A stretch of DNA of 64,000 bases from Methanobacterium sp. UBA294. GTDB taxonomy: Archaea; Methanobacteriota; Methanobacteria; Methanobacteriales; Methanobacteriaceae. Below the pieces are notes generated by a model. That model saw only the letters and a program-made list of their open reading frames with translations. It was not told the origin of the DNA and searched no databases. This document shows, piece by piece, positions 17,661-26,635 of this stretch (position 1 is its first letter; every line of letters starts with the position of its first letter). The position numbers and the translations under genes are program-made. Where the stretch lies: positions 1 through 64,000 of the forward strand of contig DACB01000016.1 of assembly GCA_002494495.1 (NCBI GenBank). The letters run 5' to 3'.

Positions 17661-19040
17661 TTATCGCCCCCTCTTCCAGGAAGCATGGATTCCAAACAGG
17701 CAAATGATTGTGAAGATAATGAAGGATATTTGTATGCTTGATAGGAGTGCATCGTAATGGTCGGGCGTAATCTGCACCCTTCCAAGGAAGAATGCAAATA
17801 CCAGGGTGGCGATACCTATACTCATGGTCTGGCCTATTAATCTCACGGTACTCACAGTTGCCGAGGCAATTCCATAGAACTTCTTCTTCACCGATCCCAT
17901 GATAACGTTGGTGTTGGGTGATGAGAAGAGTCCGAATCCAATACCCAGTATGATCAGGCTTATTATGATCTGTAGCAAGCTGGTATCAATGGTGAGGAAT
18001 GTGAAACCGAAAAGTCCTATGGTAACCAGTATCATACCCGCAGTTGCCAGTTTACGTGCCTCGTACTTATCGGACATTCGACCAGCCAGGGGTGCAACAA
18101 TAGTCATTAAAATAGGTTGTGCTACTAAGATCAATCCTGCTGATTGGGGTTCCAGACCCTTTATAAACTGGAGATAGTAACTCAAAAGAAGGGTTACAGC
18201 AAAGGTTGCACTGTAGTTAATAAGCGCTGCCAGGCTTGAAAATGTAAATGTGGTATTTTTCCTTAATAATCCCACGTTAAATACTGGATATTCTACCTTT
18301 TGTTCATAATGGAAGAAAAACGCCAAGAGAACTATACCTGCAACCATGAGAACGACTCCCAGGATGTTGTTCAATTCGGTAAATCCATACATTAAAAATA
18401 AGAGACCAACACTGTACAATATAGAACCAATATAGTCAAATTTAGTCCTTTCTGCCTCCATCCATTCTGTAGGGAGCTTCCAGTATATCAGGGAAATTAC
18501 TAGAATACCGAATGGTATCATTAAAAGGAAGAGACTCTGCCATCCCAAGTACTGGATGAATAAACCACCCAGAACCGGTCCTAAGGATAATCCTACGTAT
18601 ACAGACATGACGTTGATACCAATGGCTTTACCCCTTTCTTTAGGTGGGAATACCTCGGTGATTATGGCCAAGCTGGTTACAAAAATCATGGCCGTTCCTA
18701 TACCCTGTAATATTCTAAATATAATGAGAAAAATATCAGAAGGTGCCAGGGCACATAATAGGGATGAAACTGTAAATAGACCAATTCCCAGGGCAAATAT
18801 CTTTTTACGGCCGTATATATCAGATAAACTACCGAAAGGTACGGCAAATATGGCGGAGGCTAGTAGATAGCCCATAGTAATCCAATTTAAGATTATAGCG
18901 TCTGAGTCAAAAAAAGTTCCGATTGCTGGTAAGGCTATATTTACCGATGTTGCCATGAAGGGTGCAAAAAAGGAAGCAATGCTTGCCACCAGTAGCGCGA
19001 CGATCTTTATATTACCATCGGAACTGGTTGCCTCTGCCAT
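17661..19040 (-). CDS. MFS drug/proton antiporter-like transporter (DHA2, 14-helix type)
   Basis: A 459-residue integral membrane protein with about 14 hydrophobic helices. The loop 2-3 signature GSLSDIYGRKK (about residues 71-81) and the motif C-like GPVLGG are typical of the EmrB/QacA family, which exports drugs or organic anions using the proton gradient. Substrate unknown. Its ATG overlaps the hypC stop (TAATG), so the two genes are translationally coupled, an unusual pairing for a transporter. Confidence 0.88.
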   Translation of the reverse strand: MAEATSSDGNIKIVALLVASIASFFAPFMATSVNIALPAIGTFFDSDAIILNWITMGYLLASAIFAVPFGSLSDIYGRKKIFALGIGLFTVSSLLCALAPSDIFLIIFRILQGIGTAMIFVTSLAIITEVFPPKERGKAIGINVMSVYVGLSLGPVLGGLFIQYLGWQSLFLLMIPFGILVISLIYWKLPTEWMEAERTKFDYIGSILYSVGLLFLMYGFTELNNILGVVLMVAGIVLLAFFFHYEQKVEYPVFNVGLLRKNTTFTFSSLAALINYSATFAVTLLLSYYLQFIKGLEPQSAGLILVAQPILMTIVAPLAGRMSDKYEARKLATAGMILVTIGLFGFTFLTIDTSLLQIIISLIILGIGFGLFSSPNTNVIMGSVKKKFYGIASATVSTVRLIGQTMSIGIATLVFAFFLGRVQITPDHYDALLSSIQISFIIFTIICLFGIHASWKRGR

Positions 19041-19270
19041 TACTCTTCCTCATCCATGACCTTCAAAAGTTCATCCCATGCTTCCAATGAATCTTTGGCT
19101 TCTTCGGCAGTGAGTATTTCAATAGCGTAGCCAGAATGGACCAGTACGTATTTATCAATTTCAACATCAGATACCAGGTCCAGTTTAACCTGCTGTCTGA
19201 CTCCACCAAAGTCCACTGTAGCCATATTATCGTTAATTTCTAGTATTCTAGCTGGTGCTGCAATACACAT
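19040..19270 (-). CDS. hypC: hydrogenase maturation chaperone HypC/HupF
   Basis: A 76-residue protein starting MCIAAPARILEI. Cys2, exposed after Met removal, is the conserved residue that handles the Fe(CN)2CO group with HypD during [NiFe]-hydrogenase assembly. The family pattern continues with ATVDFGGVRQQV and YVLVHSGYAIEIL. GAGAGGAGATAAAG precedes the ATG. Methanogens of this order need Hyp proteins for Frh, Mvh and Ech/Eha-type hydrogenases. It overlaps the following MFS gene by one base and is not next to other hyp genes. Confidence 0.95.
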   Translation of the reverse strand: MCIAAPARILEINDNMATVDFGGVRQQVKLDLVSDVEIDKYVLVHSGYAIEILTAEEAKDSLEAWDELLKVMDEEE

Positions 19271-19758
19271 TCTTTATCTCCTCTCAAAATTGAAAAATAT
19301 CAAATTTAATTAATTTTTTTAAATATATTATTTTTTTTATAAATATATTAATTTTGATTTATCTTAGTTAATTATTTATATCTATGTTAATTTATAATTC
19401 AATTTTAAAGTGTGTCTTTGTTTTATTTAAACGTAATGATGAAAATTTTTTTAATCAATCACTTTAGTTAATCCCTTTAGATGTGTATAATTCTTCTAAG
19501 AAACTTAATTACACATACAGTATAGCTATTGGGATTGTTAAAATTAAGATTATCAAGGAGTGCAGATAGGTAAGTAGCATTATTATCAATGTACTAGATA
19601 CTTACAGGATTCTCAGATAAAGCTTAAAATGAGCGTGGGATTGTATTTTGGACTTTCAGTTAAATTTATTATGTATACAATTAAATTTATTATGTGTACG
19701 ATATTAATTTACTTTAGTGTTGAATTTATTTTATAGTCAGTGGTTGGAGATATTAATA
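19271..19758. other. 488-bp AT-rich divergent intergenic region
   Basis: This gap separates hypC (-) and the flavoprotein gene (+). It contains an imperfect inverted repeat at about 19481-19517 (ATGTGTATAATT against AATTACACAT) and a near-identical direct repeat, TTAAATTTATTATGTRTAC, at 19660-19678 and 19681-19699. A 35-codon hydrophobic reading frame (19629-19736) crosses the direct repeat but has no convincing ribosome site. I see no RNA gene or longer coding frame. Confidence 0.7.
19660..19699 (+). repeat. 19-bp direct repeat upstream of flavoprotein gene
   Basis: TTAAATTTATTATGTATAC (19660-19678) and TTAAATTTATTATGTGTAC (19681-19699) differ at one base and are phased by 21 bp, two helical turns. 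They lie 60-100 bp before the ATG at 19759, which suits paired operator half-sites, but no regulator can be named. Confidence 0.8.
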
Positions 19759-21072
19759 ATGAAAATAATCGTTATTGGAGGAGGTCCTGCGGGTAAATCA
19801 GCAGCAGTAGAAGCAGCACAAATAGGAGAAGATGTAACCCTCATTGAAAAGAAATATTTGGGCGGTAAATGTTTAAATGAAGGGTGCATGGTTGTTGCTG
19901 GTTTGAATGATGTGGCAAAGTTTATAAAAGATTCCCATCGTTACAATGAATTGGGGATAACCAACCAGACTCCTCAAGTAGATTTTGAAAAACTGGCAGA
20001 TGGCATGAAGGACACCATAAAAAAGATAAGAACTGTCCACAATGCAGAAGCTAGTGAAGCTGGAATAGAAGTTATAAATGGTACGGCCAAGGTGAGTGGT
20101 GAGAGCCAAACTGTAACTGTAAACCAGGAACCATTTAAATATGATAAGTTAATTGTAGCCACTGGTTCGAATCCTTACATCCCACCAATTAAAGGCAGGG
20201 AAAAAGCCATCACCTACCAGGATATTTTAAACCTTAAAAAAGTTCCAGAGAAACTACTCATCATAGGTAGTGGAGTTATTGCCTCCGAGTTTGCAAGCAT
20301 ATTCTCCATGCTCGGTTCCGAGGTCAAGATACTATGCAGAGACCCCTTCTTGGATATGATTGATGATGATACAAGGGATTACGTGGAGCATAAACTCCTG
20401 GACAAAGTAGAGATACACAAAGACGTTCTGGTAGATGAGATAACAGATGATGGCCTCTATTTAGATGGGAAATTTTTTGGAGGAGATATTTTCCTGGCAA
20501 CTGGCCTAAAACCCAATTCACAGATACTTGAGGGTATAGTTGATATAGGAAGTGAAGGAGAGGTTGTTGTTAACTCGAAAATGGAGACCAGCCAGGAAAA
20601 TATATACGCAGCCGGTGACGTAGCTGGGGTTTCAACCACACCCTTAGCAAGGATGGAAGGTGTGGTGGCAGCAAGAAATGCATGTGACATACATACAGTG
20701 GCAGATTACAGATTAACACCATCATCATTATCACTATATTATGATGTGGCTTTCATAACCTATGGGGAAGATGTTGAGGCCACAGATAACACAGGATACC
20801 TAGAAGGATCCATACCTGGATTTGCAGCCCCTGGATCGTTCTGGAACGTACTCCAGAGTAACACAGGGTTTACCAAGGTGAAGGTTGATCCTGACTCTGG
20901 TTTAATTAAGGACGTTTCCTCCATCTCACCCACAGCACGCACCAGCATGGCTTACTTGTGCCAGATGATTAAGGATGGATACAAAACCCATGATTTTGAT
21001 GCATTCCTGGAAACGCACCCATCCTCGGATCCAGTTTATAAGTTGCTGCGCTTCTTTTCCAAGTTTGGATAG
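19759..21072 (+). CDS. class I disulfide oxidoreductase-like flavoprotein (dihydrolipoamide dehydrogenase family)
   Basis: A 437-residue FAD/NAD(P)-dependent enzyme. It has the FAD motif VIGGGPAGKSAA (residues 4-15), the redox-active CLNEGC (C-x4-C, about 40-45), the NAD-binding GSGVIASEFAS (about 175-185) and the second FAD motif IYAAGDVAG (about 290-298). The C-terminal dimerisation domain has THPSSDP in place of the usual HAHPTLSE, so the active-site base pair is altered. GGAGA before ATG 19759 sets the start. No 2-oxoacid dehydrogenase or lipoyl genes are nearby. Reduction of a low-molecular thiol, metal or sulfur compound is an inference. Divergent from hypC. Confidence 0.8.
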   Translation: MKIIVIGGGPAGKSAAVEAAQIGEDVTLIEKKYLGGKCLNEGCMVVAGLNDVAKFIKDSHRYNELGITNQTPQVDFEKLADGMKDTIKKIRTVHNAEASEAGIEVINGTAKVSGESQTVTVNQEPFKYDKLIVATGSNPYIPPIKGREKAITYQDILNLKKVPEKLLIIGSGVIASEFASIFSMLGSEVKILCRDPFLDMIDDDTRDYVEHKLLDKVEIHKDVLVDEITDDGLYLDGKFFGGDIFLATGLKPNSQILEGIVDIGSEGEVVVNSKMETSQENIYAAGDVAGVSTTPLARMEGVVAARNACDIHTVADYRLTPSSLSLYYDVAFITYGEDVEATDNTGYLEGSIPGFAAPGSFWNVLQSNTGFTKVKVDPDSGLIKDVSSISPTARTSMAYLCQMIKDGYKTHDFDAFLETHPSSDPVYKLLRFFSKFG

Positions 21073-21158
21073 AATAAAATCTTAAAATTTATTTTAATAT
21101 AGTTAATATATTTTATAGAAGAATTGCCCAAAAAACTGGAATAAAAAAAGAAATTAAC

Positions 21159-21719
21159 ATGATAAACCTAAAGCCTGCAGATTTAGAGGACAGGAAAAAG
21201 GCATATCAATGGTTGTATTTCTCTGATTTTTCTTCATTTTTAAAAGAAATGGATTCATCTGATAGCATATCCACCATGCAAGAATTTGAGGAAGATTATG
21301 AAGATTTCTTCTTCGATGATTCCTATCCTGAAAAAGGACGTGCTTATCTGATAATCCGTGAAGAGGGGAGTGTTTTAGAAGAAATCGGGTTTATTTCCTA
21401 CACGGCATTTCACTTAATAAGAGGGATAGCTGAGATTGATATTTGGCTTAAAAGCCTTGAATACACTGTAAGGGGATATGGGAGGGAGGCTATAAAATTA
21501 TTAACCCAAAAACTATTCCAGGAAGAATTTAAAACCTTAATCATCAGACCTTGCTTAAAAAATGTTAGGGCAGTAAATTCTTATAAGAAAACAGGGTTTA
21601 AAGAGACCAGTTTCAAACCAGAATATTATAAAAGAGAATATATCCATGAATTTGCTGCTGGAGATTGTAAAGATGGTGAAGATATGTTTATGGAGTTAAA
21701 AAATAGTGATACATCTTAG
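21159..21719 (+). CDS. GNAT-family N-acetyltransferase
   Basis: A 186-residue protein with the acetyl-CoA-binding pattern of the GNAT fold: IDIWLKSLEYTVRGYGREAIKLL (motif A, RGYGREA around residues 107-113) and NVRAVNSYKKTGFKE (motif B, about 131-145), as in RimJ/RimL-like acetyltransferases. The N-terminal half is rich in acidic and aromatic residues. The acceptor is unknown. It follows the flavoprotein gene by 86 bp and could be read through from it. The ribosome site is weak. Confidence 0.85.
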   Translation: MINLKPADLEDRKKAYQWLYFSDFSSFLKEMDSSDSISTMQEFEEDYEDFFFDDSYPEKGRAYLIIREEGSVLEEIGFISYTAFHLIRGIAEIDIWLKSLEYTVRGYGREAIKLLTQKLFQEEFKTLIIRPCLKNVRAVNSYKKTGFKETSFKPEYYKREYIHEFAAGDCKDGEDMFMELKNSDTS

Positions 21720-21759
21720 TATTTCTTTAATGTATTGGGATAAAAAAAGTATTCAGATA

Positions 21760-22686
21760 TTATGAAAAATAGGATATGGTTCTTTCAAGGCCCTCCTGAA
21801 ATTCAATTTCACACTCGTAACCATACTTACTAATTTTGGAAATATCTGCCAGAGAGTGTTTTATATCTCCAGGGCGTGGTGAAGTATATTGGGGTTTGAT
21901 ATTTTTTCCCACAATTTCATTTATTAATTCAATTAACTGGTTAAGAGTGATTCTACTACCACATGCCACATTGTATATACCTTCCATGGATGATTCACAT
22001 GCAAGGATGTTGGCATTAACCACATTAGAGACAAAGGTAAAATCCCTACTTTGTGTACCATCCCCATATACAACTGGAGATTGATCCTTAATAATTGATG
22101 TTATAAACTTGGGTATAACTGCAGCATACTGAGATTCTGGATTTTGGCGAGGCCCAAAGACATTGAAATATCTCAAATTTACTGCAGGAAGATCGAATAA
22201 TTCAGTGAAATTCTGGCTATAAAATTCGCTGGTTACCTTACTAACTGCATATGGTGATTTTGGGTTTACTGGCATATCTTCAACTTTGGGCAAAGTAGGA
22301 GTATCTCCATAGGCTGATGATGATGATGCGCAGACTACTTTCTTAACATCACAATCTCGGGCTGCTATAAGAGTTTTTAGGGTGCCTGTTATATTTACCT
22401 GGTGGGAACTGAGGGGATCTTTTACGCTTCTGGGAACGCTTGGCAGGGCTGCTTGATGAATAACATAATCAACATCCTCAAATATTTTATGGAGTTCTGT
22501 TTTGATTATACTATCAAGTACAACTTGGATATTATCTTTATTGAGATGTTCAATGTTTTTAATATCTCCTGTAGATTCATCATCCACAACTATGACTTCA
22601 TTATCAACGTGAAGTTTTTCAACTATATGAGATCCAATAAATCCCAGACCACCAGTTACTACTACTCTTTTATTTTTAATTTCCAC
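21760..22686 (-). CDS. NAD-dependent nucleotide-sugar epimerase (extended SDR)
   Basis: A 308-residue cytoplasmic enzyme. The Rossmann motif GGLGFIGSH is at residues 12-20, CASSSSAYGD is the Ser region, and YAVSK (about 146-150) is the catalytic Tyr-Lys pair. RYFNVFGPRQNP and the C-terminal PRPGDIKHSLAD pattern resemble UDP-GlcNAc/UDP-Glc 4-epimerases (WbpP/GalE-like). The start is GTG with AGGAGG six bases upstream. It heads a minus-strand sugar region with a nucleotide-sugar dehydrogenase and glycosyltransferases, so it may make UDP-GalNAc or a related precursor for the envelope. Confidence 0.85.
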   Translation of the reverse strand: MEIKNKRVVVTGGLGFIGSHIVEKLHVDNEVIVVDDESTGDIKNIEHLNKDNIQVVLDSIIKTELHKIFEDVDYVIHQAALPSVPRSVKDPLSSHQVNITGTLKTLIAARDCDVKKVVCASSSSAYGDTPTLPKVEDMPVNPKSPYAVSKVTSEFYSQNFTELFDLPAVNLRYFNVFGPRQNPESQYAAVIPKFITSIIKDQSPVVYGDGTQSRDFTFVSNVVNANILACESSMEGIYNVACGSRITLNQLIELINEIVGKNIKPQYTSPRPGDIKHSLADISKISKYGYECEIEFQEGLERTISYFS

Positions 22687-22743
22687 AGCCTCCTACGTTT
22701 ATTAATTTTTATTTATCTCTAACAATGATGATTTTAAATTACA

Positions 22744-23589
22744 TTATTCCTGGTTAATTCTTAGGTACGAACGCCCGCCCTTTACTTTACCCTTTAATTC
22801 TGTTATTTCATCACCAATTACTTTCCCATAATCTCCTATGAAATGATCTTTAAATATGGTTGCTCGGTTATTTATGTCTGTAATGAGAAGTTTATTCTCT
22901 TCATCATTTTTAACACTTATACCACGATTTGTTAAGATTTTCATTTTGCCTGATTTATCTTCATGGGCAACAGTTCCAAATTCAGAGCTACCATACCGGT
23001 TATATACTTTCCCGTCAAAAGCTTCTTCGATATTTGTTCTCCATTCTGGAAATAGCTGTCCACCAGAAGTGATGGAGGCAGGAATATTAAGTGGATCTTT
23101 TTTGGTTCGTAAAATGAATTCAGCAAACATATTTACAGCTTCAGAGTAACCAATCAACAATTTTGGCTGGAATGATTGTAATTTTTTATAATGGTTTTCC
23201 ATCATCTTGTCATTTAAATTAAAATAGGACAGAAATAGGCCATTATCAAGATTATATGCTATTTTAAGCCGAAATCGCCTGTAAAAATTATCAGAAATTG
23301 CAGGATACCAGTAATGACACCAAGGATCCCCCATTTCCCATCCTGTCCATGAATTTGTCCATCTTTCAGCAGCCATTCGTAGTTCTAGTTGTTCTTTATT
23401 CACTAGCACATAGGTGTGTTTGCCTGTTGTTGAACCTGATGTGGCGATATGTTTAGTTTTTCCTGAAAACTCCTCGATTATAATGGATTCACCGTTGGAT
23501 AATCGTTCATAGTAATCATCAATATTTTTCCTTTCCACAAACCAGTGGGAAAAATTCCATAATAAATTATTAATAAAACCATGTTCCAT
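22744..23589 (-). CDS. short PaaK/CapK-like adenylate-forming protein lacking the C-terminal domain
   Basis: A 281-residue protein related to phenylacetate-CoA ligase/CapK. The AMP-binding loop TSGSTTGK (about residues 51-58), YGSSEFG (about 198-204) and HFIGDYGKV are visible. The family normally has about 430 residues; here some N-terminal residues and the whole C-terminal lysine domain are missing. A TGA two codons before the ATG rules out an N-terminal extension in this frame. CapK-like proteins occur in surface polysaccharide loci, which fits the neighbouring sugar genes. Whether it still adenylates a substrate is unclear. Confidence 0.75.
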   Translation of the reverse strand: MEHGFINNLLWNFSHWFVERKNIDDYYERLSNGESIIIEEFSGKTKHIATSGSTTGKHTYVLVNKEQLELRMAAERWTNSWTGWEMGDPWCHYWYPAISDNFYRRFRLKIAYNLDNGLFLSYFNLNDKMMENHYKKLQSFQPKLLIGYSEAVNMFAEFILRTKKDPLNIPASITSGGQLFPEWRTNIEEAFDGKVYNRYGSSEFGTVAHEDKSGKMKILTNRGISVKNDEENKLLITDINNRATIFKDHFIGDYGKVIGDEITELKGKVKGGRSYLRINQE

Positions 23590-23694
23590 GAATCATACTC
23601 TCCTAATCTTTTTTCCTAGCCAGTTTTTCTGTTAATAATTTGTTTATAATAGTATTAAAATGGGTAGATACTCCTTTAATCTACAATTATCGTA

Positions 23695-25074
23695 TTATTC
23701 TAAATTTCCCCTACCAATTCCCCTGTAATAAAATCCCATGTCTTCAAGGTCTTTTGGATTAAAAATCCGCCTTCCATCAATGATTATGGGTAATTTCATT
23801 AATTTTTTAATTTTTTCAAAGTCAAGTTCCCTGAATTCATCATGGGCAGTCATAAGTACCAGTGCATGGGCACCATCCAGTGCATTGTACACATCACTTT
23901 CCACTTTGCCATAAAGTTCTGTTTCTTCAAGTGTCCCGTAGATTGCAGTTTCTTGAATGTAGGGATCTACGATGGTGATTAATGCCTGGTTACGTTCTAA
24001 TTCACCAATGAGTTGCACGGAGGGTGATTCCCTATCATCCCCCACATTTTCTTTGTAGGATAAACCCAGAACCACAATTTTGGAATTCTTAACTGACCTT
24101 TCATTATCGTTCAATGCATCAGTAATAAGGCCAAAGACGTGTTTGGGCATGTAATCGTTGATAGTTCTACCTGCAGCTATAACTTTGGATTGATATCCCA
24201 GTTCTTTAGCTTTTTTTACTAAGTAGTAGGGGTCTACAGGTAAACAATGCCCGCCTACTCCCCCTCCAGGATAGTACTCGTTGAAGTTCCATTTGCTGCT
24301 GGCACCCTTAATGACTTCCATTACATCGATACCTAATTTCTCAAATATCATAGCCAGTTCATTAACCAGGGCAATATTCAAGTCACGTTGGGTATTTTCA
24401 ATAACTTTGGCAGCCTCGGCTGTCTTAATATTCCTCAAAACTTGAATATCTTCTTCAATAATGAACTGGTATAATTCACGGGTTATATCTGCCCATTCAG
24501 GTGTTATCCCACCAACAACACGAGCAACCTTCTCTATGGAATGGGCATCATCTCCAGGATTGTATCTTTCTGGACAGTAAGCCAAACCAAAATCTTCACC
24601 TGCTTTCAAACCGGATGATTCCAGTATGGGTTGTAATGTTTCCTCAGTCACCCCAGGGTATACTGTTGATTCCAGAACAACCAGTTTACCCGGTTCCATT
24701 CCTTTTGATATATTTTCACCGGCGGATATGATATGGGAAAGATCTGGGTCTTTAGACTTTGTTACTGGTGTGGGTACAATGATTAAAATTATGTCAGATT
24801 GGCGAGTTGCCTCAGTAAGATCCGGGGTGGTCACTAATTTTTTATCCTGAACAACTTTCAATAATCGGGAGTCTAAGCCGAGTTCACCCAGTGGTGAAAT
24901 TCCCTGGCCAATCATATCCAATTTAATTTCATCCGTCCCAACTCCAATCACGTTAAAATCATTTTCTGCGAAGAATATAGCGGTTGGAAGACCCACATAG
25001 CCTAATCCAACTACACAAATAGTTAATTCCTTATTTTTAATTTTTTTAAGTAATTTTTGATACAATTTCGGCAC
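23695..25074 (-). CDS. UDP-N-acetylhexosamine/hexose 6-dehydrogenase (WecC/Ugd family)
   Basis: A 459-residue NAD-dependent enzyme that oxidises C6 of a UDP-sugar twice to give a uronic acid. The NAD motif GLGYVGLPTA is at about residues 22-31, ESTVYPGVTEE is typical of the WecC group, and the catalytic Cys lies in GGHCLPVDPYYL (about residue 278). The C-terminal substrate domain has GLSYKENVGDDRESP. WecC-type sequence favours an N-acetylated substrate such as UDP-ManNAc or UDP-GalNAc. The start is GTG at 25074, but a TTG at 25065 has better spacing from AAAGGTG. It could supply N-acetyluronic acid for envelope glycans, including pseudomurein. Confidence 0.85.
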   Translation of the reverse strand: MPKLYQKLLKKIKNKELTICVVGLGYVGLPTAIFFAENDFNVIGVGTDEIKLDMIGQGISPLGELGLDSRLLKVVQDKKLVTTPDLTEATRQSDIILIIVPTPVTKSKDPDLSHIISAGENISKGMEPGKLVVLESTVYPGVTEETLQPILESSGLKAGEDFGLAYCPERYNPGDDAHSIEKVARVVGGITPEWADITRELYQFIIEEDIQVLRNIKTAEAAKVIENTQRDLNIALVNELAMIFEKLGIDVMEVIKGASSKWNFNEYYPGGGVGGHCLPVDPYYLVKKAKELGYQSKVIAAGRTINDYMPKHVFGLITDALNDNERSVKNSKIVVLGLSYKENVGDDRESPSVQLIGELERNQALITIVDPYIQETAIYGTLEETELYGKVESDVYNALDGAHALVLMTAHDEFRELDFEKIKKLMKLPIIIDGRRIFNPKDLEDMGFYYRGIGRGNLE

Positions 25075-25306
25075 CTTTTTTTAAATTTTATATTTTCATT
25101 GAAATATTTTGAGTATACAAATAAGATTTTTTTTATTCAATTTTTTTATGCATATAATATTAAGTGCTTATAAAGTAATGATTATGAGCATTATTTTTGA
25201 TGTTTAATAATTTTTTAATGTTCAATAAATTTTTTAAAAAACTGGTAAACTTATTAAATACCATATTTTTGGAATATACTGTATTATCTTTTAAATAAAA
25301 AAATGT

Positions 25307-26356
25307 TTAATTTGAAACAGTATTATAAATTATCTTAGCAATTCTGTCTGGAGCTTCTAAGATATCTTTGCTGTATTCATTAACATTTTCTTTCATTTCA
25401 TCAAGATGATTAAGAGCTTCTTTAACTTCAATATCTATGGTTTCTACATGTCCCTGAACCAATGCACCTTTAAATATTTCTGGAAATTGTGTGATCCGGC
25501 CATATTTAACACCCTGGAGGGTGACCAGTGGTAAACCACAGGCTATAGTTTCATGTATCATTATTCCATCGTCGGAAGAAATCACCAGATCTACCAATTT
25601 AAATAAATCACGTATCCAATCAATAAAGCCCAAATAGATTATATTCTCATCATCAAGGTACTTTAAACATTTTTCATTTCGCGTGAGTCCCACAACAACT
25701 ATATTGGCCTTTATATCACTTTTTGCTAGCTTTGATGCAGCAAGGACCATTTTCTCAAAAAGATGGGAACCAGATGATAAAAGTATTGTAGGTAGAGTTT
25801 CATCATAGCCATCTGGCATGAGTTTGCGGGCTTTCTCCTTATCTCCATTAATTACACTAGGATCTATGGGGGAATATGATTTATGTACATTTTTAAATTC
25901 AGTATCATTTCTAAATAGAGGAGATTCAGTACTGGTAACACATGCCGTAGCTACTCTGGGACATATCTTTGCATCCATAGGAGTCCACAGAATACATACC
26001 GATGGATATTTGGCCAATTTAGCAGATAAACATCCGATTACAGCTCCGCCCCCACTTAAACCAACAACAACATCTGGATTAACTTTTTTAATTAACCTTG
26101 CTGTTTCAAACACTCCACCTAGTGATCTAATGGCGGCTTTCAATAATGAAAACTTAGTAGCTACATGTCCGCCTGCTGCTGGTACAGTAGTCTTATACCA
26201 TTTTAAGTTATTATTTTTAAATAATAAACCCGATGATTTACTATCCAAGGCAAATTCACTTTCAAAACCATATTTTGACAAAGATTTTGAAATATTAAGT
26301 GCAGCTGCGCTGTCCCCTCCAACTCCTGGTCCAGTAATAACAAATAATGCTTTCAT
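25307..26356 (-). CDS. MurG-like family 28 glycosyltransferase
   Basis: A 349-residue GT-B enzyme. The N-terminal domain begins with MKALFVITGPGVGGDSAAALNIS and contains VVVGLSGGGAVIGC (about residues 97-110). The C-terminal nucleotide-sugar domain has LLSSGSHLFEKM and DDGIMIHETIACGLPLVTL, the GT28/MurG acceptor-donor pattern. It probably adds a sugar from a UDP donor to a lipid-linked or protein acceptor at the inner membrane face. A broken, clearly paralogous copy lies 279 bp upstream on the same strand, and a MraY-like gene lies beyond, reminiscent of the bacterial MraY-MurG pair. Confidence 0.82.
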   Translation of the reverse strand: MKALFVITGPGVGGDSAAALNISKSLSKYGFESEFALDSKSSGLLFKNNNLKWYKTTVPAAGGHVATKFSLLKAAIRSLGGVFETARLIKKVNPDVVVGLSGGGAVIGCLSAKLAKYPSVCILWTPMDAKICPRVATACVTSTESPLFRNDTEFKNVHKSYSPIDPSVINGDKEKARKLMPDGYDETLPTILLSSGSHLFEKMVLAASKLAKSDIKANIVVVGLTRNEKCLKYLDDENIIYLGFIDWIRDLFKLVDLVISSDDGIMIHETIACGLPLVTLQGVKYGRITQFPEIFKGALVQGHVETIDIEVKEALNHLDEMKENVNEYSKDILEAPDRIAKIIYNTVSN

Positions 26357-26635
26357 TCCAACACCCTAATAAGGAAGAAAATTTTAATATTAATAAGTCA
26401 TTGAATTGTAATTTACAAGATTTTCTTTCTTAGATTTTAAAGATATTCAATTACATGCTCAAAAATTATAATTATAATAGGTAAACTTGACTTATAAATT
26501 TATGTAATGAATTGCATTTACATAATTTGTAGATTTCTTCGGTCATTACTTGCGCGTTTTTAAATAAATACTTCGATTTTTTTTTTGGCCTTATTTAATT
26601 ATGTATCTTTTCAATATTCATTTAAACTGAAAATC

